Notes under the pieces: model-generated
Seen by the model: the letters and a program-made list of their open reading frames with translations, nothing else
Database searches by the model: none
Told to the model about the DNA's origin: nothing
Assembly (NCBI GenBank): GCA_009844085.1
Contig: VYCF01000017.1
Location: forward strand, 1 to 64,000
Reading direction: 5' to 3'
Length of the DNA: 64,000 nt
From: Gammaproteobacteria bacterium
GTDB taxonomy: Bacteria > Pseudomonadota > Gammaproteobacteria > Pseudomonadales > Pseudohongiellaceae
Shown: in pieces, positions 36,775 to 45,496 of the stretch
Layout of the letters: each line of letters opens with the position of its first letter
How positions within the stretch are numbered: the stretch's first letter is position 1
Made by a program: the position numbers and the translations under genes

Positions 36775-38886
36775 CTAGCCGAGGAATCCGATGGATTTCG
36801 GGCGATTCGGCTTCGCGTCGCATTCGGCCCGCAGCATGGCCGCGAGCGTGTCGGGCTCTCCCAGGCAGCCGAGCACATCGGCTTTCTTGCGCACCACGGC
36901 AAAGTCTCCCGGCGTCAAGCCCGAGATCAGATTCAACCCGGTCGGCGGTTCCAGAGCGAAGAACTTGCCGAACGCGAAGCGAGCCTGCTCCGCCGTCAGG
37001 TAATCCAACCCGATCTTGAACGTGAAGCGCCGCAAGGTCGCCTCGTCGAGCCGGTCGACGAAGTTCGTCGTGCAGGCGAACGGCAGCGGGTGGCTTTCCA
37101 TCCAGGTCAGCATTTCATTTACCTGGCTAACTTCCCAACTTCTTTCCGCTCGTCGGCGATCCGACAGCAGCGAATCCGCCTCGTCAAAGATTAAGAAGGC
37201 TTCAGCATCGCGGGCCTCGGCAAACGCGCCGGCGATGAGCCGCTCGGTCTGGCCCACCCACATGGACTTGAGGTCCGATGCGCGTTTATGTATGACCTCC
37301 AGCCCAAGACGTTCCGCCAGGTATCTGGCGAACGCGCTTTTTCCGGTTCCCGGCGGCCCTTGCAGGCAGAGCGAAAAATCGCGTCTTGCAGTGGATACGA
37401 TTCGGCCGGCCAGCAACTCCGGGTCGGTGTCGGCCCGAATCAGGTCCAGTTCAAACTCGGCCGGGGCTTGCTGTGGCGGCTTGTTGGAACCCAGGAGTTT
37501 TGAAAGACTGCGAACGCCGAAGCGTACGGTGTCCAGGCTGCCGTCTCCTATGCGCGCCGCCGCAGTCGCACCGGCGGCCAATGCCGGCGTGGCGTCGAAT
37601 TCCCGGGCCAGTTCTCGCACTTCATTGGGTGCCGCAGCAATGTTGTTCCTTTCAAGTTGCCGGACCCAGACGCGCTCTCTGATGCTGGCATCGGGCTTGC
37701 GCAATTCCAGCGCAAACATCATGCGCCGAAGTATTGTGGGACTGACCGAAAGGGCGTCGTTCATGGTCCAGAGAATCGGGACCGGTGTTTCTTCCAGCAG
37801 CCGGTGCATGAACACCTTGGACTCGCCCTGGCGATGGCCCGTCCCGATTTTCGGCCCGAAAATCGCCGCGAGATCAAGCGTATCTCCAAGCAAATCTTCC
37901 ATCTCATCGAACAGCAACAGGGAATTGCTGTCGTTTGCGAGCAATCGCTGGGCCACGATCAACTCCTGCTGCCGGTCCTTGCGGGAAGGCTCGAAACCGT
38001 CGTCGTCCGCCTCGCCGGCGGCGTACAGCGTTACGCCAAGACGCTCGGCCAGCACTTTGCAGAATTCCGTCTTGCCGGTTCCGGGGGTGCCATATAGCAA
38101 GATGTTCACTCCTTTTGCCCGGCTTTCCAGCGCACCCTTCAATAGCGTTTCGATATGGTCCCGGTGCTTGGCGATATGGTCGAAATCGCTCCACTCCAGT
38201 TCGCTCGCCGAGGCGGAATCGAACAGGATTCGCATGATGTCCGTTGTATTGTTGCCGGGTTCGTTGACGAGCCGAAGCAGCCAGCACGGCACATCGAGGT
38301 CGCCGTCCCGGTCGATCTGGACCAGGCCCGAGCGCACCAGCGGCGAATTGGATCCCAACCGCGATTGGATGCTCCGCGGTCTGCGTCCGAGCAGTATCGA
38401 CATCACATAACCGGACACATGGAGTTGATTCATTCGGGGACCGGGCCGATCGAAAATATCGTCGATCAGAGACTCGAATGCGTAATGGGTGGCGTAACGC
38501 AGCAACAGTTCGAGCACCTCCCGGTCGAGTGCGCTCAGGCCAGTGGCCTTGCCGAGCCGACGTAGCCGCCGGGCCGTACGATCCGCACTTGGCGCTCTGG
38601 TGGGAAGTGCGGTCTGAAGCGATTCACGGACATTTTCGAGGGTTTTCGCGTTTACAGGCGTCTTCTTGTCGCGCTGTCGATTTACCTTTCGTCGGTACTT
38701 TCTCAAGTTCCTGCTGTCATGGAGCTTCGTCTCGCTTGCTTTAACATTGCACGCGTATTCGTGCTTGGGCCACTCGGCCGCCATCCATTCGACTAAGCCC
38801 TCGGCTTCCGGGGATCTGCGGTCGACTCCCGCAGCGATGTTGACGAGACAGGTTTGCAATAGGTAGCTTTCGTAAGCATTCAGCAT
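36775..38886 (-). CDS. Tandem AAA+ ATPase
   Basis: 703 residues. The N-terminal helical region (1-240) has no known domain. AAA1 has Walker A GTPGTGKT (266-273) and Walker B LLLFDEMED (Asp327, Glu328). AAA2 has Walker A GPPGTGKS (510-517), Walker B FLIFDEADS (Asp568, Glu569) and the arginine-finger region DEATLRRF (619-620). Both sites look competent, so a hexameric remodelling or translocating machine is likely. GGAGGAA lies 6 nt before the ATG. With the WYL regulator downstream it forms a two-gene unit. The substrate is unknown. Confidence 0.85.
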   Translation of the reverse strand: MLNAYESYLLQTCLVNIAAGVDRRSPEAEGLVEWMAAEWPKHEYACNVKASETKLHDSRNLRKYRRKVNRQRDKKTPVNAKTLENVRESLQTALPTRAPSADRTARRLRRLGKATGLSALDREVLELLLRYATHYAFESLIDDIFDRPGPRMNQLHVSGYVMSILLGRRPRSIQSRLGSNSPLVRSGLVQIDRDGDLDVPCWLLRLVNEPGNNTTDIMRILFDSASASELEWSDFDHIAKHRDHIETLLKGALESRAKGVNILLYGTPGTGKTEFCKVLAERLGVTLYAAGEADDDGFEPSRKDRQQELIVAQRLLANDSNSLLLFDEMEDLLGDTLDLAAIFGPKIGTGHRQGESKVFMHRLLEETPVPILWTMNDALSVSPTILRRMMFALELRKPDASIRERVWVRQLERNNIAAAPNEVRELAREFDATPALAAGATAAARIGDGSLDTVRFGVRSLSKLLGSNKPPQQAPAEFELDLIRADTDPELLAGRIVSTARRDFSLCLQGPPGTGKSAFARYLAERLGLEVIHKRASDLKSMWVGQTERLIAGAFAEARDAEAFLIFDEADSLLSDRRRAERSWEVSQVNEMLTWMESHPLPFACTTNFVDRLDEATLRRFTFKIGLDYLTAEQARFAFGKFFALEPPTGLNLISGLTPGDFAVVRKKADVLGCLGEPDTLAAMLRAECDAKPNRPKSIGFLG

Positions 38887-38943
38887 GATCAGTTCCTCCA
38901 GGGATTTTCAGGTAAGTCCACACAACAGGTTTTAAGGCTGCGT

Positions 38944-38963
38944 AAAGGCTTTTTGGAAAAGCC
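38944..38963 (-). terminator. Possible terminator after coiled-coil gene
   Basis: On the minus strand GGCTTTT-N3-AAAAGCC is followed by TTT. It lies between the coiled-coil gene (stop 39155) and the ATPase gene (start 38886); no gene was found in 38887-39154. Confidence 0.4.
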
Positions 38964-39154
38964 GGCGGCAAAACAGCCGCTGCGGCGTTTCCGACATGGC
39001 AACGGTAATTGCCGCATGTGTCAGATTTGGCCGCACTGAGGTGCCGGAAAATTCGATTTGTTCGTTTCGTGTCGATGTGGGCGCTTAACCCAAACACCGG
39101 AAGAGCAGAATGAAATGTGGCGCTGTTGTCGTTTGGGCTCCCCAGCCCGGGATT

Positions 39155-39496
39155 TCAGGGATTTTGCCGCTGCCCGCTTTCGGGCGGGTGAAAGAAGCGG
39201 ACTACTTCTTCCAATCCGCCGACGCGCACCTCCACCGCCGCCGTGCGTTCTCGCAATTGTGCGATAAGTTCGCCGTTGTGCCTGATCAAATCTGCGTTGC
39301 GGTCTATGCGTTCGCCGTTCGCGTCGATTTTTTCTTCCAGTCGCTGGACGGCGTCCGCGACGGTTGCGTCCATCTCGGATTGCGCGGACTGATACAGCAC
39401 CCACCCGCCCCCGGCGATTGCCAGCATTTGGACACTGGCGACAATCAGAATAGCGTTCAGAATACGGTGTGGCATATCGGGCATTTGCATCTGCAT
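39155..39496 (-). CDS. Membrane-anchored coiled-coil protein, copy 1
   Basis: 113 residues. One transmembrane helix (ILNAILIVASVQMLAIAGGG then WVLYQSA) is followed by a repeat-like coiled coil (LEEKIDANGERIDRNADLIR HNGELIAQL... pattern) and a C-terminal RTAAVEVRVGGLEEVVRFFH motif. It is clearly paralogous to the protein at 42155-42604. The start MQMQMPDMP has AAGGAGA upstream. No enzymatic motif is seen. A role as membrane tether, sensor or scaffold is possible. It stands divergent from the DUF1643 gene. Confidence 0.7.
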   Translation of the reverse strand: MQMQMPDMPHRILNAILIVASVQMLAIAGGGWVLYQSAQSEMDATVADAVQRLEEKIDANGERIDRNADLIRHNGELIAQLRERTAAVEVRVGGLEEVVRFFHPPESGQRQNP

Positions 39497-39550
39497 TCTC
39501 AGGGTCTCCTTGTCGAGAGTTGCATTCCGTGCACTTTCATTTATTATAGG

Positions 39551-39567
39551 TTGCCCGAAAAAGGCAA
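39551..39567 (-). promoter_or_regulatory. Conserved hairpin upstream of coiled-coil copy 1
   Basis: TTGCC-N7-GGCAA (with a GAAAAA core on the plus strand) lies 55 nt ahead of the start. The same element lies 54 nt ahead of copy 2. On the minus strand CCTATAATAAATG follows at once, so it overlaps the likely promoter. Confidence 0.5.
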
Positions 39568-39756
39568 ATTTTGGCGAAATTCGTTCAATGGCGCGTCCGA
39601 ATCTGGCGCATCTGGCCGTTAGCCTCCGAAACTACAGGCTTGCTGTTGTATTCTTGCCAAGCTTTGTAACCGGTTGACTGACCATAGGCTAACCGAGACC
39701 GGTTCGAATGTACTGGAGATTGTTTGCGTGACCAATGAAAGCGAGCAGGAGGAAGA

Positions 39757-40347
39757 ATGAACGGCGTTGATCCACTGGCCGAACTGCTGCGCCGCGCTCC
39801 GGTCGGCGCGAGGCTGGATTCGAATCGGCTCAATCGATATTCCCTTACCCGTAAAATCGCGGATGATTTCGACGGTAGCCAAGCGAACAGGCCGATTCTG
39901 TTCTGCGGCTACAACCCTTCGACCGCTGACGAAACCACCGATGACCGTACGCTCCGGCGTGAAATCGCCTTCGCCAGAGACTTGGGCGGGACTTATCTCG
40001 TCAAAGTGAACCTGCTGTCCCAACGGGCCACGAAACCGGAGAAAATTGATATCGCAGAGGCTGAGCGGAGTTTCGATGAGAACGTAACGCTCGTAACTGA
40101 ACTGGCCGCACTGACTCTTCGGGCAGGCGGAAAAATCATTGCCGCATGGGGCATCCCCAAGGGGCGGAAAAAGGTCCGCGCATTGGCGGCCAAAGCGGAA
40201 AACCTGCTTACCGGCAAAAGCGAGCTCGTCGGTCAATGGCAGACTTTCGGCCTTACCGGCAACGGCCACCCCCGGCACCCCCTCTATCTTCCCAAGACCG
40301 CGTGGAAAAACCTGATAGGTTTTGCGGTTCCTGCTGGAAGTGGCTAA
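39757..40347 (+). CDS. DUF1643 protein
   Basis: 196 residues. ILFCGYNPSTADETTDDRTLRRE and GGTYLVKVNLLSQRATKP, then AWGIPKGRKKV, and a C-terminal GHPRHPLYLP are DUF1643 hallmarks. The family resembles uracil-DNA-glycosylase-like folds and has no established activity, but it occurs repeatedly in accessory and phage-related loci. AGGAGGAAG precedes ATG 39757. The nuclease gene follows 72 nt downstream on the same strand. Confidence 0.88.
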   Translation: MNGVDPLAELLRRAPVGARLDSNRLNRYSLTRKIADDFDGSQANRPILFCGYNPSTADETTDDRTLRREIAFARDLGGTYLVKVNLLSQRATKPEKIDIAEAERSFDENVTLVTELAALTLRAGGKIIAAWGIPKGRKKVRALAAKAENLLTGKSELVGQWQTFGLTGNGHPRHPLYLPKTAWKNLIGFAVPAGSG

Positions 40348-40419
40348 GCTGCCACTGGACTTGGGTAACTGATGGAAGCGAGAAATCTCGAACAATTCTT
40401 GAGCAGTGTAGACGAGTGA

Positions 40420-41895
40420 TTGCAAGAAATGCGATTGGAATTCAAAAAAAAAGTCGAAAATCTCTTTGTTGAACTAAATCCCGCATTGGAAGCGGCGCGA
40501 AAGCTGGACCGGGAAATGAATCGTGTCTTCGCGCATCGGTTCAATGTACTCGATTACGTCCACACCAAGGAACTCGGCCTGTCACGCATTATCGCGGACC
40601 TTTTCGACCCAAATGCCAGTCATGGGCAGGGGACGTTTTTCATAAAGTCATTGTTGACCAGATTGAAGAACGAGCGTAGTTGCGTTGTTGACGAAAAATG
40701 GCTTGATTTCGATAGTAAAGGCATACATGTAAGTTTAGAAAAGACGATTAAGGCAAATCGCCGTATTGACATTTATGTGACGATTAAGAGTAAATCAAGA
40801 ACAACATACCGCCTCGCCATAGAAAACAAGCCGTATGCTGACGATCAGGAAAATCAGGTGGCAGACTATTTGAAACATCTCAAGGAAAATGAAGAAAATT
40901 TCCTATTTATTTATTTATCCTCCCGTGGTCAAAAACCTACACAGAAAAGCCTGCCGGAGTCCGAATACCCAAAGCCCGAAAACCAAGAAAAAGATGAATG
41001 GATGAGTCCCTTTAAGATTATGGCTTATCACAATGAGGCAGGTATTGCGGAAATAGAGTCCGATTCTACAGAAACGAACAATACAAGGGAACGGGGGGAC
41101 GATACAGATGCGGATGATGAACTTGCGGACTATCGCATCTCTTTTTCCTTGGCAAATTGGTTGTCTGAGTGCCGAAAGAATTGCGAAGTTGATCGTTTGA
41201 GATCATTTCTGCGTGATGCGGAACAATTCTGCATTAAGAGATTTGGAGATAGTAACATGGTAAATGATAGTGAAATGCAGGCAGTTAAGGAAGTAATTTA
41301 TTCTGGTGATATACAGAGAAATTTTGAGATCGCTATGGCAGTTAGTGGTGCATGGCCAATTTTGGAAGAAGAGTTTTATAATAAGTATGTTTGCTTTCTC
41401 AAGAGCGAGATTGAGCAAAAATTGAAAGAAGAAGAACTTTTTGAGAATTGTAAGGTAGAATGCCGTTCCAATGGAATAGGAGCGCATCAGAACGGAATTT
41501 GGATGTTCCGAGAGGCTTGGAAACAGTATGATTTAGAGAAACAGGATGGCAGAAGAACGACAGCAATATATATGAAAAATGATCATAACGGACCAAAAAC
41601 TTGGATAAGAGGAATTGCCTCACCAATTGGATTGGATGAGATGAGTGAAGTAGATAAGATCAGGCGCGAGGAACTCAAGAGTTCTTTGCAAAAAGTTTTC
41701 AAGAGAGCAACAACCGGTGATTTTTGGTTGTATTCAGAGTATGTTGATCCAAGCGTCTGGAAAAAAGAAATTCCCAAACTGGAATTAGAACTTAAAAAAG
41801 GTGGTGGAGAATTTACCAATAAACTGGTTGACAGATTTTTGGAAATAGCGCGTCTAGCGATTCCAGAGATAGACAGATTGGAGATGGGAGTATAG
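40420..41895 (+). CDS. PD-(D/E)XK nuclease superfamily protein, AT-rich
   Basis: 491 residues. The N-terminal ~150 residues match the PD-(D/E)XK_4 pattern: LGLSRIIADLFDPNASHGQG, then RRIDIYV (Asp117) and LAIENKPYADDQENQVADY, giving E135-x-K137. The C-terminal two thirds are mixed charged sequence without a recognised domain. Its base composition is visibly AT-rich, with many AAA, GAA and ATA codons, unlike the GC-rich neighbours, which points to recent transfer. TTG 40420 or ATG 40429 may be the start. Abi-like or restriction function is conceivable. Confidence 0.82.
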   Translation: MQEMRLEFKKKVENLFVELNPALEAARKLDREMNRVFAHRFNVLDYVHTKELGLSRIIADLFDPNASHGQGTFFIKSLLTRLKNERSCVVDEKWLDFDSKGIHVSLEKTIKANRRIDIYVTIKSKSRTTYRLAIENKPYADDQENQVADYLKHLKENEENFLFIYLSSRGQKPTQKSLPESEYPKPENQEKDEWMSPFKIMAYHNEAGIAEIESDSTETNNTRERGDDTDADDELADYRISFSLANWLSECRKNCEVDRLRSFLRDAEQFCIKRFGDSNMVNDSEMQAVKEVIYSGDIQRNFEIAMAVSGAWPILEEEFYNKYVCFLKSEIEQKLKEEELFENCKVECRSNGIGAHQNGIWMFREAWKQYDLEKQDGRRTTAIYMKNDHNGPKTWIRGIASPIGLDEMSEVDKIRREELKSSLQKVFKRATTGDFWLYSEYVDPSVWKKEIPKLELELKKGGGEFTNKLVDRFLEIARLAIPEIDRLEMGV

Positions 41896-41939
41896 ATTTA
41901 CGCGTTTTGACTGATCACGCCGAAGTGCTTGCCGTTCGG

Positions 41940-42125
41940 CTAGTCTGCGGGTCCGAGTATTTCCGTAAGTCTTTCCTGAAATTCTTTTGCCTTTGCTTGC
42001 TCATATGCTGGTAACGTGAAGAACAGTATTGCGACAAGCACGACCGTCCCCACAAAATGGAAAGTGAGGCCAATCAGAAGCGCATACAAGAATTCGCAAC
42101 ATTGGCATGGGTCTTTCTCTTGCAT
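41940..42125 (-). CDS. Small single-pass membrane protein
   Basis: 61 residues: a Cys-containing N-terminus (QEKDPCQCCEFLYALL), one hydrophobic helix (FHFVGTVVLVAILFF) and a charged C-terminal helix (YEQAKAKEFQERLTEILG). AAGGAGA lies upstream, and it follows the coiled-coil gene (copy 2) by 29 nt on the same strand, so the two are probably one operon and may interact in the membrane. The family is not recognised. Confidence 0.6.
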   Translation of the reverse strand: MQEKDPCQCCEFLYALLIGLTFHFVGTVVLVAILFFTLPAYEQAKAKEFQERLTEILGPAD

Positions 42126-42154
42126 AGTTCCGGATCTCCTTGGCGACTAACGAT

Positions 42155-42604
42155 TCAGGGTTCCTGTTGCAACTGATTTTCGGGCGGGTGGAAGAACCGG
42201 ACTACTTCTTCGAGGGCGCCGACGCGCACTTCCACCGCGGCCGTGCGTTCCCGAAGTTGCGTTATGAGTTCACCGTTGCGGTCGATACGTTCCGCATTTT
42301 GCATGATCAGATCCGCATTCCGAGCGATCAGTTCCGCATTGCGGTCGACGCGTTCGCCGATTTGGGCGATGAGAACCGAGTTCCGCTCCACGCGCTCACC
42401 GAGCGTGCCGATTCGTTCGCCGTTCGCGTCAATTCTCTCTTCCAGGCGCCCCACGGCATCCGCGACAGTCGCATCCATGTCCGTGATCGCTGACTGGTAC
42501 AGCACCCACCCGCCCGCGGCGGTTAAGACTAGGTGGCCTGACAGAGCGATCAGTAACGTGGTCGCGTTTCGCTGTGGTGTGTCGTCGGTTGTTGGCATCT
42601 GCAT
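42155..42604 (-). CDS. Membrane-anchored coiled-coil protein, copy 2
   Basis: 149 residues: a transmembrane helix (LLIALSGHLVLTAAGGWVLY) followed by a longer coiled coil built of repeated I-G-E-R-V-D-R-N-A-E-L-type units, and the same C-terminal RTAAVEVRVGALEEVVRFFH motif as copy 1. It is about 36 residues longer than copy 1 because of extra repeat units. The start at 42604 (MQMPTTDD) has AAGGATAT upstream and matches copy 1; the frame is open to 42622. Confidence 0.7.
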   Translation of the reverse strand: MQMPTTDDTPQRNATTLLIALSGHLVLTAAGGWVLYQSAITDMDATVADAVGRLEERIDANGERIGTLGERVERNSVLIAQIGERVDRNAELIARNADLIMQNAERIDRNGELITQLRERTAAVEVRVGALEEVVRFFHPPENQLQQEP

Positions 42605-42657
42605 CTTGGATATCCTTGGCAAGGGGTTGCTTTCCGTGCCCTTTCATATAGGACGGG

Positions 42658-42674
42658 TTGCCTGAAAAAGGCAA
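42658..42674 (-). promoter_or_regulatory. Conserved hairpin upstream of coiled-coil copy 2
   Basis: TTGCC-N7-GGCAA, 54 nt before the start, matches the element before copy 1 in sequence and spacing. CCTATATG follows on the minus strand. The rest of 42675-42834 shows no gene. Confidence 0.5.
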
Positions 42675-42834
42675 GTTTTCGACGGAAATAATTCGAAAGG
42701 CCGTGACCCGTTGAGCCGCAGTTGGCGGTTGTGGACCGACCGGCGGAAGGGTTCCCGGGACGGTGCCGGCGAATTGCATCGCAGGTCGGGCATATTGCCG
42801 GTCTTTGTAGTACACTGCCATTGCGGCAGCGTTT

Positions 42835-42862
42835 TTGCGCTCCTGTAACATATTGATATAAA
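42835..42862 (+). promoter_or_regulatory. Promoter of dnaB
   Basis: TTGCGC and TATAAA are separated by 16 nt in an AT-rich island, 65 nt before the dnaB start. dnaB therefore has its own promoter, as expected now that it is separated from rplI. Confidence 0.5.
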
Positions 42863-42927
42863 TAGATAATTTCGGCAGCCGAGCGAGCCCGCCAATTTGG
42901 GCCGCACCACCGCCGGAAGGTCGGATC

Positions 42928-44352
42928 ATGGCCACAGCAGCGCAACCCTTCCCGGATCCCAGCGAAGACTCCGAATCGCGGCAACTCAGCGTTCCTCCGC
43001 ATTCCCGCGACGCCGAACAGGCAGTTCTCGGCGGGCTGATGCTCGTTGGCGAGAGTTGGTTCGAGGCATCGGATCTGCTGCTCGCCGAAGACTTCTATTT
43101 CCCCGAGCATCGTCAAATCTACGAGGCAATGCTGGAGCAGGACAGGGACGGCAAACCCATCGACACGCTGACCCTGGCCGAGTTGCTGATTTCCCATGGA
43201 AAACTGGAAGCCGCCGGGGGTGCGGGTTATCTCGGCGATCTTGCGGAGAACGCCCGCGGCACGGCGAATCTGCGGCACTACGCTGAAATCGTTCACGACC
43301 GGGCCGTGTTGCGCAAGCTGATCGGCGCCGGCAATAAGATCATCGACAATTGCTACAACACCGAAGGCGCTCCGGTCACGGAAATTCTCGACCAGGCCGA
43401 ACAGCGGATATTCGGCATCGCCAATGAGCGTCCCAAGGACAAGGGACCCGAAGCGCTCAATCCATTGCTGGGTAAAGCCATGGATCGAATCGAGGAGTTG
43501 AGGACATCGGGTTCCGATCTCACCGGCATGTCCAGCGGTTTCGTCGATCTAGACAGAATTACTTCCGGCTGGCAGAAATCCGATCTCATCGTGGTAGCAG
43601 GCCGGCCGTCCATGGGCAAGACGGCGTTTGCCATGAACGCAGTCGAACACGCAATTTTGCATCAGGAACTGCCAGTGCTCGTCTTCAGCCTCGAAATGCC
43701 GGCGCAAAGCCTGATCTTTCGTATGCTCTCCTCGGTCGGGCGCATCGATCATTCGAAAATCCGGGTCGGTAAGCTGTCCGCCAATGAGCTTTCCAAACTG
43801 GATGGGACCATGCGCCGGCTGAAGGACAAACCCTTGTATATCGATGACGCTTCCGGACTCTCGCCAACCGACATGCGCGCCCGCGCGCGCCGCATTTGCC
43901 AGCAGCATGACGGCGAGCTGGGACTTATCGTGGTGGACTATCTGCAACTCATGCACCTGAGTAGAACGACGGAAAACCGCGTCGGAGAAATCTCGGAGAT
44001 TTCCAGGTCCATGAAACTGATGGCGCGTGAGTTCGAATGCCCGGTGATGGCGCTGTCGCAATTGAATCGTGGCCTCGAACAACGGCCGAACAAGCGACCG
44101 ATCATGTCGGACCTGCGCGAATCCGGCGCCATCGAGCAGGACGCGGACCTGATCGTTTTTCTATATCGCGAAGAGGTATATAAGAAGGAAGACACCAAGG
44201 AAGAAGACAAGGGAGTTGCCGAAGTCATCATTGGCAAGCACCGCAACGGCGAAATCGGAACCGTGAAACTGAGTTTCCTGCACAATCTCACAAAATTCGA
44301 AAACCTTGCGAGGCAGGACGATTTCTCCCGCTATCACGATCCGCAAGCATGA
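42928..44352 (+). CDS. dnaB: Replicative DNA helicase DnaB
   Basis: 474-residue hexameric helicase. The N-terminal domain (HSRDAEQAVLGGLMLVGESW) binds primase, and the RecA-like C-terminal domain has Walker A GRPSMGKTAF, Walker B LIVVDYLQLM, ALSQLNRGLEQRPNKRP and the DLRESGAIEQDAD arginine-finger region. It unwinds the fork in 5'-3' direction. There is no intein. It overlaps alr by ATGA, the usual dnaB-alr order. Confidence 0.97.
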   Translation: MATAAQPFPDPSEDSESRQLSVPPHSRDAEQAVLGGLMLVGESWFEASDLLLAEDFYFPEHRQIYEAMLEQDRDGKPIDTLTLAELLISHGKLEAAGGAGYLGDLAENARGTANLRHYAEIVHDRAVLRKLIGAGNKIIDNCYNTEGAPVTEILDQAEQRIFGIANERPKDKGPEALNPLLGKAMDRIEELRTSGSDLTGMSSGFVDLDRITSGWQKSDLIVVAGRPSMGKTAFAMNAVEHAILHQELPVLVFSLEMPAQSLIFRMLSSVGRIDHSKIRVGKLSANELSKLDGTMRRLKDKPLYIDDASGLSPTDMRARARRICQQHDGELGLIVVDYLQLMHLSRTTENRVGEISEISRSMKLMAREFECPVMALSQLNRGLEQRPNKRPIMSDLRESGAIEQDADLIVFLYREEVYKKEDTKEEDKGVAEVIIGKHRNGEIGTVKLSFLHNLTKFENLARQDDFSRYHDPQA

Positions 44353-45485
44353 GTTCTCCCCAACGGGCCTGGGCCACCATCGATCTCGCAGCCTTGCGGC
44401 ACAATCTCGGCCGTGTGCGCGAACTCTGCCCTGAAGCCGGCATCATCGCCGTAGTCAAGGCCGACGCTTACGGCCATGGCATGGCCGAATGCGCCGAAGC
44501 GTTGCGCGACGCCGAAGCCGGCATTTGCGGCTTCGCCGTGGCGACCATGGACGAGGCGCGCCGCTTGCGGAAGTTTCAGCCGGACTTGCCGATCCTGTGC
44601 CTTAACGGGTTCCGCGACGGCAACGAATTGCAGGATTGCGCAACGCTCGATTTCCAGCCGGTCCTGCATGAGGAGAACCAGTTGCGCCTGTTGCGCGAGT
44701 TCAGCATGGAGCAGGACGGGCGCCTGACGGTCTGGCTGAAGCAGAACACGGGGATGAACCGGCTCGGATTGTCGGCGGCAAGCTGTCTGTCCGCGGGCGT
44801 GGAACTGGGCCGGCGCAAAGACCTGGAAATCCGGCTGATGTCGCATCTGGCCTGGGCCGACAATCTGGACGATCCGGGTTCGGCGGCCTTCACCCGGGAA
44901 CAACTCCTCGCATTCGAACATCTGCATCGCGATCTCGCGTCCGAACTCGACGCGCCGCCGCCGAGCAGCATGTCGGCTTCTTCGGGCATTCTGTGCCTGC
45001 CCGACGCCCATTACGATTTCGTTCGCCCGGGCATCATGCTTTACGGCAGTTCGCCCCTGGCCGGCAACAGCGCCGCCGAACTCGGACTGATCCCGGCCAT
45101 GAGCTTGCGCGCGCGGCTGCTTGCCGTACGCGAAGTGAAGGCCGGCGAAGCCGTCGGCTATAGCGCGACCTGGCGCTTCCCGCGCGATACGCGCATGGGC
45201 GTGGTTTCAATCGGCTATGCGGACGGTTATCCGCGCTCGGCGGTCAACGGTACGCCGGTGCTCGTCGCGAGCGGCGGCGGCTGGGAGCCTTGCAAGCTCT
45301 TGGGCCGCGTGTCCATGGACATGATCACGGTGGACCTTGGCGAACTGGATGGCGTGGGGCCGGGCAGCGAAGTCATTCTCTGGGGCGAGGGACTCGACGC
45401 GGACGAAGTCGCCGCGCGCGCGGGCACGATCGCATACGAACTTTTCACCCGCGTCACCGCGCGGGTGCCGAAAATCCATATCTGA
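44349..45485 (+). CDS. alr: Alanine racemase
   Basis: 378 residues. PLP-binding Lys37 lies in AVVKADAYGHG, and the second catalytic base Tyr271 in VGYSATWRF. It interconverts L- and D-alanine for peptidoglycan. RVSMDMITVDLG and WGEGLDADEVA are typical. It is coupled to dnaB by ATGA and followed by radA after 11 nt. Confidence 0.96.
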   Translation: MSSPQRAWATIDLAALRHNLGRVRELCPEAGIIAVVKADAYGHGMAECAEALRDAEAGICGFAVATMDEARRLRKFQPDLPILCLNGFRDGNELQDCATLDFQPVLHEENQLRLLREFSMEQDGRLTVWLKQNTGMNRLGLSAASCLSAGVELGRRKDLEIRLMSHLAWADNLDDPGSAAFTREQLLAFEHLHRDLASELDAPPPSSMSASSGILCLPDAHYDFVRPGIMLYGSSPLAGNSAAELGLIPAMSLRARLLAVREVKAGEAVGYSATWRFPRDTRMGVVSIGYADGYPRSAVNGTPVLVASGGGWEPCKLLGRVSMDMITVDLGELDGVGPGSEVILWGEGLDADEVAARAGTIAYELFTRVTARVPKIHI

Positions 45486-45496
45486 AGGCGTCGCCC

